NCBI GenBank assembly: GCA_032622095.1
Contig: CP136068.1
Location: 136,717,989 to 136,781,988 of the forward strand
Direction: 5' to 3'
DNA from: Siphonodentalium dalli
Lineage: Eukaryota > Mollusca > Scaphopoda > Gadilida > Siphonodentaliidae
DNA: 64,000 bases
The notes beneath the pieces are model-generated. The model was not told where the DNA came from and ran no database searches. It was given only the letters and a program-made list of their open reading frames with translations. Both the position numbers and the translations under genes were made by a program. Positions 11,023 to 23,060 of the stretch are shown in pieces (positions within the stretch are counted from its first letter, which is position 1; each line of letters starts with the position of its first letter).

Positions 11023-11231
11023 GTAAGTGTTTATATAGTGATCAATGTTATACCCTCTACTTTGCGTGTCATTTCAAAAATAATTTGAATTGGTTTGGCC
11101 CGTTCTGGTGAAATTGTCGAATATTCGCCTTAATCACTCGACGCACTTCTGCCTTTGATCAAACAGAAACACATGCTTTCCCGAACCCTAAATGCGTAGA
11201 ATTTCACTCTTTTATTAATGTTAATAAATAG

Positions 11232-11378
11232 AGGATCTCACATGAGTTTCTATTTTATACGGAATTTATCAACCGAGTTCACTAAATTCGATTTGAGCCG
11301 AGGTTTACCGAGGCTCAAATAGAATTTAGAGGACGAGGTTGATAAATTACGTATAAAATAGGACGAGTGTGAGATACC
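11232..11378. repeat. Fold-back with ~68-bp arms
   Basis: GGATCTCACAT ... TTTGAGCC (11232-11298) is mirrored by GGCTCAAAT ... GTGTGAGATACC ending at 11378. Shared paired blocks include TATTTTATACG and AATTTATCAACC. The loop is only about 12 bases. This would form a cruciform or a long RNA hairpin. Confidence 0.8.
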
Positions 11379-11806
11379 TTTTATCACATGATCAAATAAA
11401 CCCGAAGCAACGCGAAATATTCATCGAAAACAACAATCATAAACTACAGCGATCGCAAGTTATTTGAAGAACGCCGTGACGTCATCTCACGCGCTGATAT
11501 TAAACGTGTCTATTACCGATAATTATGAAACTGCTTTTATGGCCAAATTATGTGATAAACAGGTTTCTTATAGCACCAAATCCCAGTTGGCTCAAGGCGC
11601 TTACCCAATGACCATATCTTGGGAGCTGGCTTCATTGTGTGATAGTTATATAATTAGGAATGTCAAAACCCAATCACAGAAAACGAGCAAAACATGTTAC
11701 CGTGTGAAGCACCCTGACCATCTTTGAGTTTGAAGAGGCAAAAGTATAAACGCCACTTGCTGAGTAAAACATACAATTACAGCCGCAGTCCAGTGAACTA
11801 GCTAGC

Positions 11807-11851
11807 TTAACCCTCACTATACAAGCCACCCATCCCGCCCTTTGAGTTTAA
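11807..11851 (+). repeat. 45-bp direct repeat flanking a MITE, left copy
   Basis: It begins and ends with TTAA and matches 12212-12256 at 43 of 45 positions. The piggyBac-like MITE sits exactly between the two copies. Confidence 0.9.
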
Positions 11852-12211
11852 CCCTTTAGCCAACAGAACGGCCCTGTGCCAATGCATTCTCTTATATATA
11901 AGAGAATGCATTGGCTTAACACATTAACAATTATAAAATTGTTAAAGAATGTAAGAAAAAATGGTAAAAAGTGTTAAAAAAGAATTTGTTTAGGCCAATG
12001 CATTCTCTTATATATGCGAGGCGACCTATGGTCGACTCGCATATATAAGAGAATGCATTGGCACAGGGCATAACTGTAACTATCACAATGTGATCAAGGA
12101 GCCGGTTCCAATGATATCCATATTTGTATGGTTCTATTGAGACAGACCGAAGATATTTTAGGCTGTTGAAGCTTTATTTGGCCGGTTTTGGCCGGTTTGT
12201 TGGGTAAAGGC
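11852..12211 (+). mobile_element. piggyBac-like MITE with double-hairpin module (copy A)
   Basis: TTAA at 11848-11851 and 12212-12215 flanks an element starting CCCTTTAGCCAACAG and ending TGTTGGGTAAAGGC. The inverted ends and TTAA duplication match piggyBac-type elements. Inside is the module CCCTGTGCCAATGCATTCTC ... GCATTGGCACAGGG. The left hairpin is shorter than in copy B and lacks the central GTCGACC...GGTCGCC part. The right flank of the module carries CCATATTTGTATGG and GGCCGGTTTTGGCCGGTTTG. No transposase is encoded. Confidence 0.88.
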
Positions 12212-12256
12212 TTAACCCTCACTATACAAGCCACCCTTCCCGCCCTTTGCGTTTAA
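12212..12256 (+). repeat. 45-bp direct repeat flanking a MITE, right copy
   Basis: Second copy of TTAACCCTCACTATACAAGC... ending GTTTAA. See the left copy at 11807-11851. Confidence 0.9.
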
Positions 12257-12954
12257 GCCATAATCATGAGTGCCACCGATAAACAGCATTGCAGTGACCC
12301 CTTCAATAGTAAATACTCATTGACGAGTAGTTCCCATAGGAACAGTTCAAATTATAAGTTCAACAAATGACCAATGAACAAGAATCCTTCAGCATTTTTA
12401 TTATTGTTTATAAACAATTCCTGAATATACTTGTATTACTGAGTGGAATAATTCACTTAGTATAGAAAGGGTTAAATAGATTTTCTGTAACTTTAAAATT
12501 TTACTTCTTTTTCGGTAGCATTTTTCAACAAAGTTTTTTTAAATTAAATCTTCCCACCATCAAACCTATGAAACCATATGAAACCATATGGATAGTCAGG
12601 ATACACGATTGTTAACATATTCATGTGTGTAATATATATGTTTGTCTATATATATGCAAGTTATATGTGTGCGTTAACACACGCGTGTAATGGTTTATGT
12701 ATTAGATTGTACACACATAATTATGTATGTTTTTTGCTTTTTAGTGTATGGTATTAGGCTTCAGACAACAAAAAATCTCTCTGTATTTTCAAAGGCTTGA
12801 GACCTTTTGCACCATAACCCATCAGAATGTGTGATTATTGTATTCAAACACATGTGTTAATGTGAAATTTGGTGCAGACTACATTGATCATAGAGCTGGT
12901 CGGATCTCACGGGGAATAGATAGTATTTCCCCATCAGCTGGAGTTGATGCTAAT

Positions 12955-13785
12955 CGTTATGACTCATTTGCACTTAAGCGCATATCATTCACGTGCGCTT
13001 AATCGTAAATCATTTGCGTTTAAGCGTAAATACCTAACACTCCCCTCCGATTGTGAATGATTGAGTCCATCTCATAGTAGTTGCTCCATACATACTCCAA
13101 TGTTGAAGAAAACAACATATTTCCATATCAGCATTTCTGCCCATGGTGCCCCAAGAATAGGTGCCTCACTCCCAGCGCTCTTGTATATTTTATTAAAGGG
13201 CCATTTGTTGCACAGATATATAGCATTTCCACGGCCATAAAAGGGGAATTAGGAGTTACTGGGGGGGGGCTTACTTCCCTCTTTATAATGGTGTACTTAT
13301 TATTGACTTGAAATAGGGGGGAAACCCTATTTTAATATTATCAGCACCCCTGCCCCATAAATTGTGTTTACATACCAGAGATAGTGTATAGTTTAAAAAA
13401 GACATATTGTACACAGATATACCATGGTCATAAAAGGGGAATTATGGGTTACTGGGGGATTGCTTCCCTCAAATTGTGGGCCTATATAAACTTGAGTCAT
13501 GTGTTTTGGTCTGTGCCATTTAAAATTAATTCATGGGGGGAGGTCAATGCTTATGAATTTGTATTTCCACCTAAGTGCAAATCATTTGCATATAAGTGTA
13601 AATCATTTGCACTTAAGCGTAAATATGATCTATTTGCGGTTAAGTGTAAATTATTTGCGCTTAATCGCAAATATTACGCTTAAGCGCAATTGACAGACGT
13701 TATTTGAGCTTAAGTGCAAATATTTACGCTTAAGCTTAGGTGCAAATAAGGAATAAATGTGAAAACGGCCACCCATACATCCTTC
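12955..13785. repeat. CTTAAGCGCAAAT palindrome-rich repeat with internal duplication
   Basis: Clusters of CTTAAGCGCAAAT-type words (variants of ATTTGCGCTTAAGCGCAAAT) occur at about 12966-13036 and 13562-13750. They end in GCAAATAAGGAATAAATGTG and AAAACGGCC. Between them, a ~90-bp block containing CCATAAAAGGGGAATTA and GTTACTGGGGG is duplicated (about 13220 and 13425). A related cluster with the same tail is at 30565-30845. Confidence 0.7.
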
Positions 13786-14129
13786 GATGTTATTTGAGGG
13801 CATATATGCCAAACATGGACCTTGTTTTTGCCTAAGTGGTCAGAGTTCACATCTAATGTGTCCTGTCATTATTTTATTTGGGATTTGGGAACGGCGTGGA
13901 CCTTGACATAGTACCTTTGTTTATTTGTTCATCTCACAATTTATGCGAGTGCACCTATCATCCTTATACACAAATTTCCTCTCTGCATTTTCAAGGCTTG
14001 AGACCTTCAATTAATCATATTGCTAGATTAATTGGTTGCATTATAAAAAAATTATATAATAATTTCCTCTCTGCATTTTATTGAGGCTAGCGGGTATAGA
14101 GTTATTATACGATAGGTGGGTCGGTTTGC
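13786..14129. other. No gene seen; short dispersed motif
   Basis: The only structure is TCTCTCTGYATTTTCAA plus GGCTTGAGACCTT. It occurs at about 12776 and 13978, with a partial match near 14068. Confidence 0.4.
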
Positions 14130-15650
14130 TTCATACCATTATAATATACGATATGAATGCTGGTTAGTTGATACACCATTATAATATATTATATGAATTC
14201 TGGTTAGTTGATACACCATTATAATATACGATATGAATGCAGGTTAGTTGACACACCATTATAATATAGGATACGAATGCTGGTTAGTTGATACACCATT
14301 ATCATATAGGATATGAATGCTGGTTAGTTGATACACTATTATAATATAGGATATGAATGATGGTTAGGTTACACCATTATAATATGCTATATGAATGCTG
14401 GTTAGTTGATACACCATTATAATATAGGATATGAATGCTGGTTAGTTGAAACACCATTATAATATAGGATGTGAATGCTGGTTAGTTGATACACCATCAT
14501 AATATAGGATATGAATGCTGGTTAGTTGATACACCATCATAATATAGTATATGAATGCTGGTTAGTTGATACACCATTATAATATAGGATGTGAATGCTG
14601 GTTGGTTAATGCACCATTATAATATACGATATGAATGCTGGTTAGTTGATACATCATTATAATATACGATATGAATGCTAGTTAGTTGATACACCATCAT
14701 AATATAGTATAGGAATGCTGGTTAGTTGATACACCATTATGATATAGGATATGAATGCTGGTTAGTTGAAACACCATTATAATATAGGATATGAATGCTG
14801 GTTAGTTGATACACCATTATAATATAGGATATGAATGCTGGTTAGTTGATACACCATTATAATATACGATATGAATGCTGGTTAGTTGATACACCATTAT
14901 AATATACGATATGAATGCTGGTTAGTTGATACATCATTATAATATACGATATGAATGCTGGTTAGTTGATACACCATTATAATATACGATATGAATGCTG
15001 GTTAGTTGATACACCATTATAATATACGATATGAATGCTGGTTAGTTGATACACCATTATAATATACGATATGAATGCTGGTTAGTTGATACACCATTAT
15101 AATATAGGATATGAATGCTGGTTAGTTGATACACCATTATAATATAGGATATGAATGCTGGTTAGTTGATACATCATTATAATATAGGGTATGAATGCTG
15201 GTTAGTTGATACACCATTATAATATAGGATATGAATGCTGGTTAGTTGATACACCATTATAATATAGGATATGAATGCTGGTTAGTTGATACACCATTAT
15301 AATATAGGATATGAATGCTGGTTAGTTGATACACCATTATAATATAGGATATGAATGCTGGTTAGTTGATACACCATTATAATATGCGATATGAATGCTG
15401 GTAAGTTGATACACCATTATAATATAGGATATGAATGCTGGTTAGCTGATACACCATTATAATATAGGATATAAATGCTGCTTAGTTGATACACCATTAT
15501 AATATACGATACGAATGCTGGTTAGTTGATACACCATTATAATATGCGATATGAATGCTGGTTAGTTGATACACCATTATAATATAGGATATGAATGCTG
15601 GTTAGTTGATACACCGTTATAATATAGGATATGAATGCTGGTTAGTTGAT
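14130..15650 (+). repeat. 40-bp satellite array (~38 copies)
   Basis: The unit is about 40 bp and contains ACACCATTATAATATAGGAT and ATGAATGCTGGTTAGTTGAT. Copies vary mainly at the TAGG/TACG/TAGT position and at CCATTAT/CCATCAT; one unit near 14365 is two bases short. The array has no spacers and no coding potential. Confidence 0.98.
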
Positions 15651-16539
15651 ATCATGCTTCTTTGTAGTCCAGGCGCTTGGTGCATGGAAATGTAAGAATT
15701 GCACAAATATGTATAAACGCATGAAACATCCACATATGTTTCTTGGACCTTACTGATCTTTTTCAGAATAGACCCCATCGAGATTTGGTCCTGCTTGGCA
15801 ACGGTTGCTGGGCAACTACCCGAAAGTATAAACATGCTCATATAAGAATGTATTACAGTATTCCATTCAACTTTAGTTGTTCTGAATTGAATATTTCAGA
15901 TATATTTGTGACATAGGATGAATTGCAAAGACTTGTGACCTTGTTTCCTATAATAATGTCCATGAAAACCGTTTCTATGCAGCTACACAGACATTAAATA
16001 TTTATAACTCCGCCAAAGGTACCCCAAGTCCCACACCAAATTTGGTTTAAATCGGTCCTAATAAAGAAAGCTATGGTATCTAATTCAAAAAAAATGTTTC
16101 AACATTACACACGACATGCTATTAACAGTGGACTTTGCACAGCTGAATATATCGCTCTACATATGGTCTGAGGTCATTATAAATGTGATAGGTTTAATAA
16201 AGATGCCAAGGTTCAGCATAAACAAAGCCAGTGATTAGTTGACAGCTTTGCTATATAATGGATATTAATAGGTCAGCAGTGAGGTGTCTTATTGTGATGG
16301 CTGTTGTTGGTATAATTTGATACATTATCATTGTAAACTTAAATTGGCTCTATTAACCCAAGTATTCCATGTCCGGGTCACCTTTCACATTTAATCCAAA
16401 GCTGCGCTGGTGCAGCATTACCTATCCTGTGCCAGTGGATTCTCTTATATTTGCGAGTGACCCATAAAATCCAATAAGTTGTGTTAAGTGCAGCTGTCTA
16501 TAGTAGTACATAACACTATACTCTATAATTCAACATCAA
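15651..16539. other. No gene seen; fragments of dispersed repeats
   Basis: CACACCAAATTTGGTTTAAA followed by TCGGTCC near 16035 resembles RTE-type LINE 3' sequence. GCTGCGCTGGTGCAGCATTA plus CCTGTGCCAGTG at about 16403-16440 matches the edge of the hairpin element at 27901. I see no coding sequence. Confidence 0.5.
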
Positions 16540-17441
16540 CACTCTAATTTATTATTTCGATCATAGTAATTTACTATCGCCAAGGGATGGGTTATACATC
16601 TGCCAATCGTGATTGGCCTCTCGTTTTCTGTTGCTGTTATATCGTCACTGGTTGGTGTATATGTATACAGGAAGTATATGTCATGGCTGGGGAGTGACCA
16701 CATGGTCAATGGTGGAGGGAATATGTATACAAGGTGTGACCGTATGGTCACAAATGTAGCGTATGAGTATACAGTATGAAGTGAAAATGCAAGCCTGGAG
16801 TGAATAAATGGCCCTGAGTACAGATAATAAGTATATATTGAAGGGCTATGTCGCCATGGGTACATGTATACAGGGAGTGGTCGTATGGCCAAATGGTGGA
16901 ATGAATAGGTATACACGGAGTGACTGTATGGTAAAACATTTGGTATATGATTGTCACGGGTGAGGTGTATATTCAAGCCTGGAGTGTATGAATGGCCGAG
17001 TTTGTGGGGTATCGGTATATATAAGGGCTGTGTGGCCATTGATGGGGTGTATATCTGTATATTTGGAATGACTATGGTTATGGGTGTGGTGCATATGTAT
17101 ATCTTGAGTGGCTATATGGTCATGTGTGTGGCAACTATATATATGTACATACATACACAACACACATATATATATATTTGGAGTGACTCTATGGTTATGG
17201 GTGTGATGTGTATGTATATATTGAGAGGCTATATGGCTATGTGTGTGGCGAATAGGTATACAGGGGTGACCTTTGGAAAAAGGTTGTGTGAATATGTATA
17301 CAAGGAGTGACTCTATGGTAATATATTTGGTGTGTGTGATTGTCAAGTGATGTGTATATAGAAGGGCTGTATGGCCGTTGGTGGGGTGTATATCTATATA
17401 CTTGGAATAACTATGGTTATGGTTGTGGTTTATATGTATAA
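16540..17441 (+). repeat. Degenerate ~44-bp satellite, left part
   Basis: Diverged units of the type GGAGTGACTATATGGTTATG + GGTGTGGTGTATATGTATA repeat about 20 times. The array stops at ...TATATGTATA (17440). It resumes in register at 21124 (ATATCTTGAGTGGC), as in the uninterrupted units at about 17090-17130. Confidence 0.85.
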
Positions 17442-17901
17442 TGTAAAGGCCCGGCCTTTACTCGTTTCATTAACTCATTTCGTAAATGTTGCATTTAGCA
17501 TTTCATCATCAAACTCATAATTCAAATATTTAGTCATTCATACTTAGCCGTTTCACCTATCAATATGCCATCTTCATTTGTGCCAAATCTCACATCGTCA
17601 CGTTGCGTATTCACAATGTTATTCACAAAAATTTATCAACAACTTTCACACATTTTTCACTTCATGGGCGCAGCCATATTTGTTTACGTCAGGGGAAGTA
17701 ATCGCTGGTTAAACTTTCCTGTTTTACGTAGTCTGCTCTTTGGAAGTTGTGCCTCCACAAACGATAATGTAATCCACATAAATGTTACTCAATTACTTAT
17801 GCATAATAAATATATGTGAAATAAATATTTATTTAGATGCGTAATTCACGCACACAATGGAACTATATTTACTCTGCATGCACGAGACCGCAGAAACGTC
17901 C

Positions 17902-18035
17902 TCATTGGCTTGCAGACACCTGTCTCTGCAAGGCTCTGTTCGCAGAAGCGTTCTCATTGGCCTGCAGATTTACCTATAAATTTCCAGCATTCTCATTGGC
18001 TTGCAGACTATCTGCAGATTCATTTAGTATTTAAA
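17902..18035 (+). promoter_or_regulatory. Triple ATTGG (inverted CCAAT) plus TATA promoter
   Basis: ATTGG occurs at 17904, 17956 and 17995. Each lies in a copy of CTCATTGGCYTGCAGA and is followed by TATTTAAA at 18028-18035. Repeated inverted CCAAT boxes ahead of a TATA box are a classical Pol II promoter layout (NF-Y sites). Transcription would start near 18060 and could end after AATAAA at 19226. Confidence 0.5.
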
Positions 18036-18296
18036 CCTTAAAAAATTTGTAAATCAAGGTTCTGCATCTAAAATTTCAAACTCTTGTTCATTCTAGGAAA
18101 GTGTTGTTTTAGTTTCTAATACAGGTATATTACTTTGTATAGTAAGGTGTTCTTATTTAAAAACTTTCATAAGTTGTCTAAACTTATTTAAATAATTAAT
18201 TATGAGCACTTAGAACCTTTTAATAAGTAATTTATAACTTGGTAATTTTTCATGGCCTAGTTTCACTTGTGTCGTGTTGGTTGAATTGTGCATTAT

Positions 18297-18815
18297 GTCA
18301 GAAGTGACAAACACATGCACCCTGCTCACAGAGAACGTTCAGACCAGAAGTGGTTCAAAGTTCCATGTGAAGTAGACTGACAGATATTTTATATGCAAAT
18401 TTCTGCATCTTTCTATTTAGCCATGTATTTATTTATGATGAGTTTGACTTAGAGCTTTTTTGGGAAATTTAGGTAATGTAGTACCAGAAGTGGTCACACA
18501 TAAAACTCTGCCATCCGACTCAGTCAGAAGTGACTTGATGGCTGCGCATGTAAAAATCATTAAGTGAGTGTCCTATTACCCATGTCTTGCATCGCAGAAA
18601 TTCTATATATGTCTGAAGTGACTAAGTGTTGAGTAATTGACGGTCTGAAGAGACATGTTGATGGTGACAGTACCAGAAGTGGTCAAAATCCATCAATATT
18701 TAAGTCAGTTACATCAGCACTTGTAGAAATCTGCCTTCCAAATAAATAAGCCTGAAGTGGCAGATAAAATGGAAGTTGCAAGTGGGCTTCAAATCAGACC
18801 AAAGTCAGAAGTGAC
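18297..18815 (+). other. Series of nine GAAG-loop mini-hairpins
   Basis: Nine sites share a central GAAG flanked by 4-base arms that are usually complementary. GTCA/TGAC occurs at 18297, 18523 and 18804. ACCA/TGGT occurs at 18343, 18483 and 18672. GTCT/AGAC is at 18643. GTCT/TGAC (18611) and GCCT/TGGC (18750) have one mispair next to the loop. Arms change together while the loop stays constant. All lie in one orientation between the TATA box and AATAAA of the enclosing insertion. They could be RNA hairpins or palindromic protein-binding sites; function is unknown. Confidence 0.6.
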
Positions 18816-20421
18816 TGGTCTATGTACATCAGATGACTGGATTGTATGCCTTGTATTATACCGACAGGGTTTAGTCAAGGAACTCTTCCCACTTGTATTT
18901 TATTCATAAAATATTTATTAGGGAAATAGTTTTTTTTAGTAAATAAATTTAAAGCTAGTCTAAGTGCTCAGTTTAAAGGCAGTTTAGGAAATTTTAGCAA
19001 AGCTATACAGTACGGTGCAGAACCCTGGAACAAAATTTACTACGACGCTCTAGGTTTTGTTCCAGAAATGTCAGTAAGTAAGAAGTATCATTCTCTGGTA
19101 AGGCTAAGTATTAAATATCTGTCATATCATCACTCTGCATTGACAACATATATTGCAGGTGACCACCTGTGGATTCTGTACTTATCAGCCCTTGTAGTTT
19201 TATTCATTGGCATGTAAATGGTGCCAATAAAGTCTCATTTCCTAATCTTACCATTTAATATTTCACATACTTTTTATATTTAAAGGCATTAATCAAGTAT
19301 ATGCCTATTTCACATAATTCACTTATTTCATTATTAATCTTTAGTAAGTGGTTTCATGCTTGGCCGGTAATGGGGCTAAGTCATAGTAAGTTTCGGTTGC
19401 ATTTTCTGCAACATTTTAAGCTATTAAGCTATTTCTATTATTTCATTACTTAGCCATTAATTCAGCTAAGTAAGTTCATCTAATATTTAAAGTTTTATAA
19501 AAACTTCATACTTTATATGGTTTTAGAATAAGTGAAATCATGTCTTGATATGCAAACATATTAAGCCATTTTCATTTATTATATTTCTCATAAATAAGTT
19601 TTTGTAGTGGTATTTTAATATCATCAGTGCATAATCCACATGATCACCGGTGTTCGCTATTGTGTGACTGTAGGGACAGTCTTCATTTATATAGTATCTG
19701 GGTCGCGCCTAGAACTATATGTCGCATTCGTAAATCTCCAAAATATGTGGGCAACCGTATTATGTAAGACCCATAGGGAGTTGAACAGGTTATTTATAAG
19801 ACAAAATAAAATGTCTTTGATTCTATCAGATTTCCATAACAGTTCTCATTATTAAATATTCCAATACCACAACAAATATATATAAACTTCAACCAGTGAG
19901 CTCAAATATTTATCGGTGTATGTGCCTTGTTCATATGTTGTGTAACTGTTTTGTGTTGTATCGTATCATCAACGTGTTATTTCTGTGCCGGCCTGTTGTA
20001 AATACGTTTAATGTTATTTAATTTTCTGCGTAATATATATTTGAAACTTTTAGGCTATTTCCCCACAAATTTCAAAAGTGTTTGTTAAATGTTTAGCTTT
20101 TAAATAACTTTTAGTCTGGGGTTAAAACTTTTCTAAAACTAAGTTCATTTTTATATTTCTTTGGGAAGTTTTCTAATTCCCATAAAATTAATTTGTGAAT
20201 GAAATAATAATTATTTCATTCAACTAATCTAAGTTAAATGGTCTTTAACTATATCACATATTTTTCACAGCTAAATTATAAGTTTTTCTGCAGTATCACA
20301 AATTAATAATAATTCAGCTTCAAGTTATTTAACATTGTGATACATAATTTCAGCTATTTAATTCAAATACAATGGGCAACATATATCAAACCTTATTTAC
20401 TAGTCATTTACCATGTTAATC

Positions 20422-20545
20422 AAAAATCTGCATTAATTTTCATGTCTTCATTAATTTTCACAAAATCTGCATTAATTTTCATAACTTCATTAATTTTCAC
20501 AAAATCTGCAATAATTTTCATAACTTCATTAATTTTCACAAATTC
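20422..20545 (+). repeat. 39-bp AT-rich tandem repeat (3 copies)
   Basis: About three units of AAAATCTGCATTAATTTTCA + TAACTTCATTAATTTTCAC lie within the insertion. Confidence 0.85.
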
Positions 20546-21123
20546 ATAAATTTTCATAAGTTCATAAAGTTTCTAAAAGCTTCGTTTAATCATTACAATA
20601 AGTCATTTGGAAAATTAATTCTAAAGTAGCATCATGCATTCCTCACTTTATTTATATAATAATTTCATAAATAGTCATTTCATTCAGATCATTTAACTTA
20701 TAAAATATTCCATCTTAGTTTCATTTCCATATATATAATTATTCAACATTCCGTCCATACAAATATACATCTGTTAAAATGTTATATATAGTCTATGTGC
20801 TAAATAAATAATTAATATAATTTAATCTCAATTATTAGGATCTCGTATCCTGCAACTTACCCCTCTGTTGGTGTAGGTCCAGCTTAACAAATACCTACTG
20901 GTGTCAGAATTTAAGTCATTTTATATTTTATCCACTCGGTTACTTTTGGCTGTAACTGTATCTTGTGAGATATGGGACTGCACGCAGTTTCCTTCTCTTG
21001 GAGGATCAGGTTGAGAGTGGTTGCAGAGTAACCCATGTTGGGGAACTTTGTGACTTATTCCCAACCTCCGATTCTTTGAGAGGTGGAACTGTATGTAGTC
21101 CTATATACCACTTGTGCGTTACA

Positions 21124-21178
21124 ATATCTTGAGTGGCTATATGGCCATGTGTGTGGCGACTATATATATATATTATTC
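21124..21178 (+). repeat. Degenerate ~44-bp satellite, right part
   Basis: TATCTTGAGTGGCTATATGG followed by CCATGTGTGTGGCGACTATA continues the array interrupted at 17441. Confidence 0.8.
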
Positions 21179-21355
21179 GCAATACGACCCCATATACATT
21201 CCAACTGAGACACATACTTCATCAGCAATGTTAGCTGCTATATTATGCATTGTGTTCCCGCGATAAAATCTTCAAAAGTGGCCCAGCCATGGTTCACGCC
21301 TAGATATCGAAAGCAATTAACGCGGTCATAAAAGTTACATACTGCAACAATGAGA
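21179..21355 (+). repeat. 178-bp dispersed repeat, copy 2
   Basis: Partner of 9631-9808, same orientation. It directly follows the end of the degenerate satellite. Confidence 0.8.
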
Positions 21356-21385
21356 CATCCGCGAATACATACATCCTGCAAAAAG

Positions 21386-21828
21386 TCTAACCGGTACGCA
21401 ATATAACTAGTACATAGTCTAACCGGTACGCAATATAACTAGTACATAGTCTAACCGGTACGCAATATAACTAGTACATATAACCGGTACGCAATATAAC
21501 TAGTACATATAACCGGTACGCAATATAACTAGTACATATAACCGGTACGCAATATAACTAGTACATATAACCGGTACGCAATATAACTAGTACATAGCTC
21601 AGTCTAACCGGTACGCCATATAACTAGTACATAGTCTAACCGGTACGCAATATAACTAGTACATAGTCTAACCGGTACGCAATATAACTAGTACATAGTC
21701 TAACCGGTACGCAATATAACTAGTACATAGTCTAACCGGTACGCAATATAACTAGTACATAGTCTAACCGGTACGCAATATAACTAGTACATAGTCTAAC
21801 CGGTACGCAATATAACTAGTACATAGCT
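21386..21828 (+). repeat. 28/32-bp satellite array (~14 copies)
   Basis: The unit is TAACCGGTACGCAATATAAC + TAGTACATA with or without a GTC linker, giving 32-bp units and a run of 28-bp units (21475-21590). Copies are almost identical, which implies recent expansion. Confidence 0.97.
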
Positions 21829-22025
21829 CCACGGACACGGCCATAATAACCTGGCAGTATTCACCCTTAGTTCGTAATAATACAGTTGGTTGCAATATGG
21901 GACAGAAATGGTGCATACATGAAATAAGACCAATTCAATTATCTTCTATCCCTCCTCCATTATCGGGTTGTCGGGTGGTATCATTGAACGAAGATTTTTT
22001 TATACACAATATGGCCGGTGTATCG

Positions 22026-22100
22026 CGAATTTAAAACTGAGCGAAAAATAGTACGACTCCCAAGTATAATTTAAACCACAGTCCACAGGTAATACAAGAG
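22026..22100 (+). repeat. 75-bp dispersed repeat, copy 2
   Basis: Same as 86-160. Copy 2 ends about 80 bases before recognisable LINE sequence, so it may be the flank into which the truncated LINE inserted. Confidence 0.85.
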
Positions 22101-22106
22101 GTCCGG

Positions 22107-23060
22107 TTGTATATGTCTCTGTTGTTTATGTTTCTGTACTTCACCTTTGTTATGTCTGTAACCATTTTCTTTGTGCGAATGAATGTGACATCAAAATGTA
22201 TAGCGAACAGAATAAAACGTGTGCTCCCATCTATAATCAATCCCGATCAAACTGGGTTTTTAGCTGGTATGTATATAGGAGACAACACCCGACTAATATA
22301 TGACATAATTCACAGGACAAAGCAAGAAAATAAATCTGGTCTACTACTCCTTATCGATTTTGAAAAAGCGTTTGACACTGTTTCCTGGTCATTTATAAGA
22401 AAATGTCTTGACCTTTTTAATTTTGGAGATACCATAAAGAAGTGGCTATCAATTTTGTACGATAATGCCAGCTCATCTATTCTGATTAATGGTCATATTT
22501 CTCAGAGCTTTTTGTTAGGGAGAGGCTGCCGCCAGGGTGACCCAATATCACCGTATATTTTTCTCATCTGCGCAGAAGTCTTGGGGCTGATGATACGCCA
22601 AAACAATACAATTAAAGGGATTTTCCTCGGCGGTTCAGATTACAAAATAACACAATATGCGGACGACACGACGCTCATACTTGATGGTTCTGAAAAAAGT
22701 CTACGTGAATCGTACTTAACACTTGACGAATTTGCTCGGGTATCGGGTCTGCGCATAAATCCTGAAAAATGTCAATCAGCATGGATAGGGATAGGGTCAC
22801 CAAATAAAATACGGCATGTTCTTATAGATTTAAACCTGTCCACTGTAAACACTTTCAATTTTCTAGGTATACACTTCGACACTGATTTAACAAACATGAA
22901 TATAAACTACAATTATAAACTCGAAGATATAGAAAAGACCACACAAATTTGGAAACACAGACTCCTGACCCCTTTAGGTAGAATAACCGTTGTCAAATCC
23001 CTCATCTTACCGAAATTGACACATCTATTTATAACTCTACCAAGTCCAGGTACAACTTAA
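22107..23060 (+). pseudogene. LINE reverse transcriptase fragment
   Basis: The 317-residue open frame shows the palm motifs of a non-LTR reverse transcriptase in order: DFEKAFDTV (84-92), RQGDPISPYIF (142-152), YADDTTL with the catalytic aspartates (184-190), GLRINPEKC (214-222), FLGI (252-255) and GRITVVKSLILPKL (291-304). Homology begins near residue 26 (SKCIANRIKRVLP region). The first ~25 residues are probably unrelated flanking DNA, so the ATG is not a true start. The frame ends by a shift near 23057; the rest of the protein continues in another frame. It would have copied LINE RNA at a nicked target, but it cannot be functional here. Confidence 0.9.

Larger units (their letters stand above)
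17442..21123 (+). mobile_element. 3.7-kb insertion in satellite, LTR-retroelement-like
   Basis: It begins TGTAA and ends TTACA, the 5'-TG...CA-3' pattern of LTRs. It interrupts the ~44-bp satellite. Pol II signals lie inside in order: three TCATTGGCYTGCAGA boxes (17902-18008), TATTTAAA at 18028 and AATAAA at 19226. TGGTGTCAGAA at 20899-20909 matches the 11-nt tRNA-Leu-type primer site used by many Ty3/gypsy elements. No gag/pol frame is present. It may be a large solo LTR or an internally deleted element. A primer site inside a solo LTR would be odd, so the structure is unresolved. The short target duplication is not clean. Confidence 0.5.

Noticed and set aside
14130-15650. CRISPR array
   Set aside because: Units are contiguous without unique spacers, the genome is eukaryotic and no cas genes are present. 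The same holds for the arrays at 21386, 26846 and 52598.
16536-17346. Tyr/His/Ile-rich frames of 119-167 codons
   Set aside because: They lie entirely in the degenerate ~44-bp satellite and occur in several frames on both strands at once.
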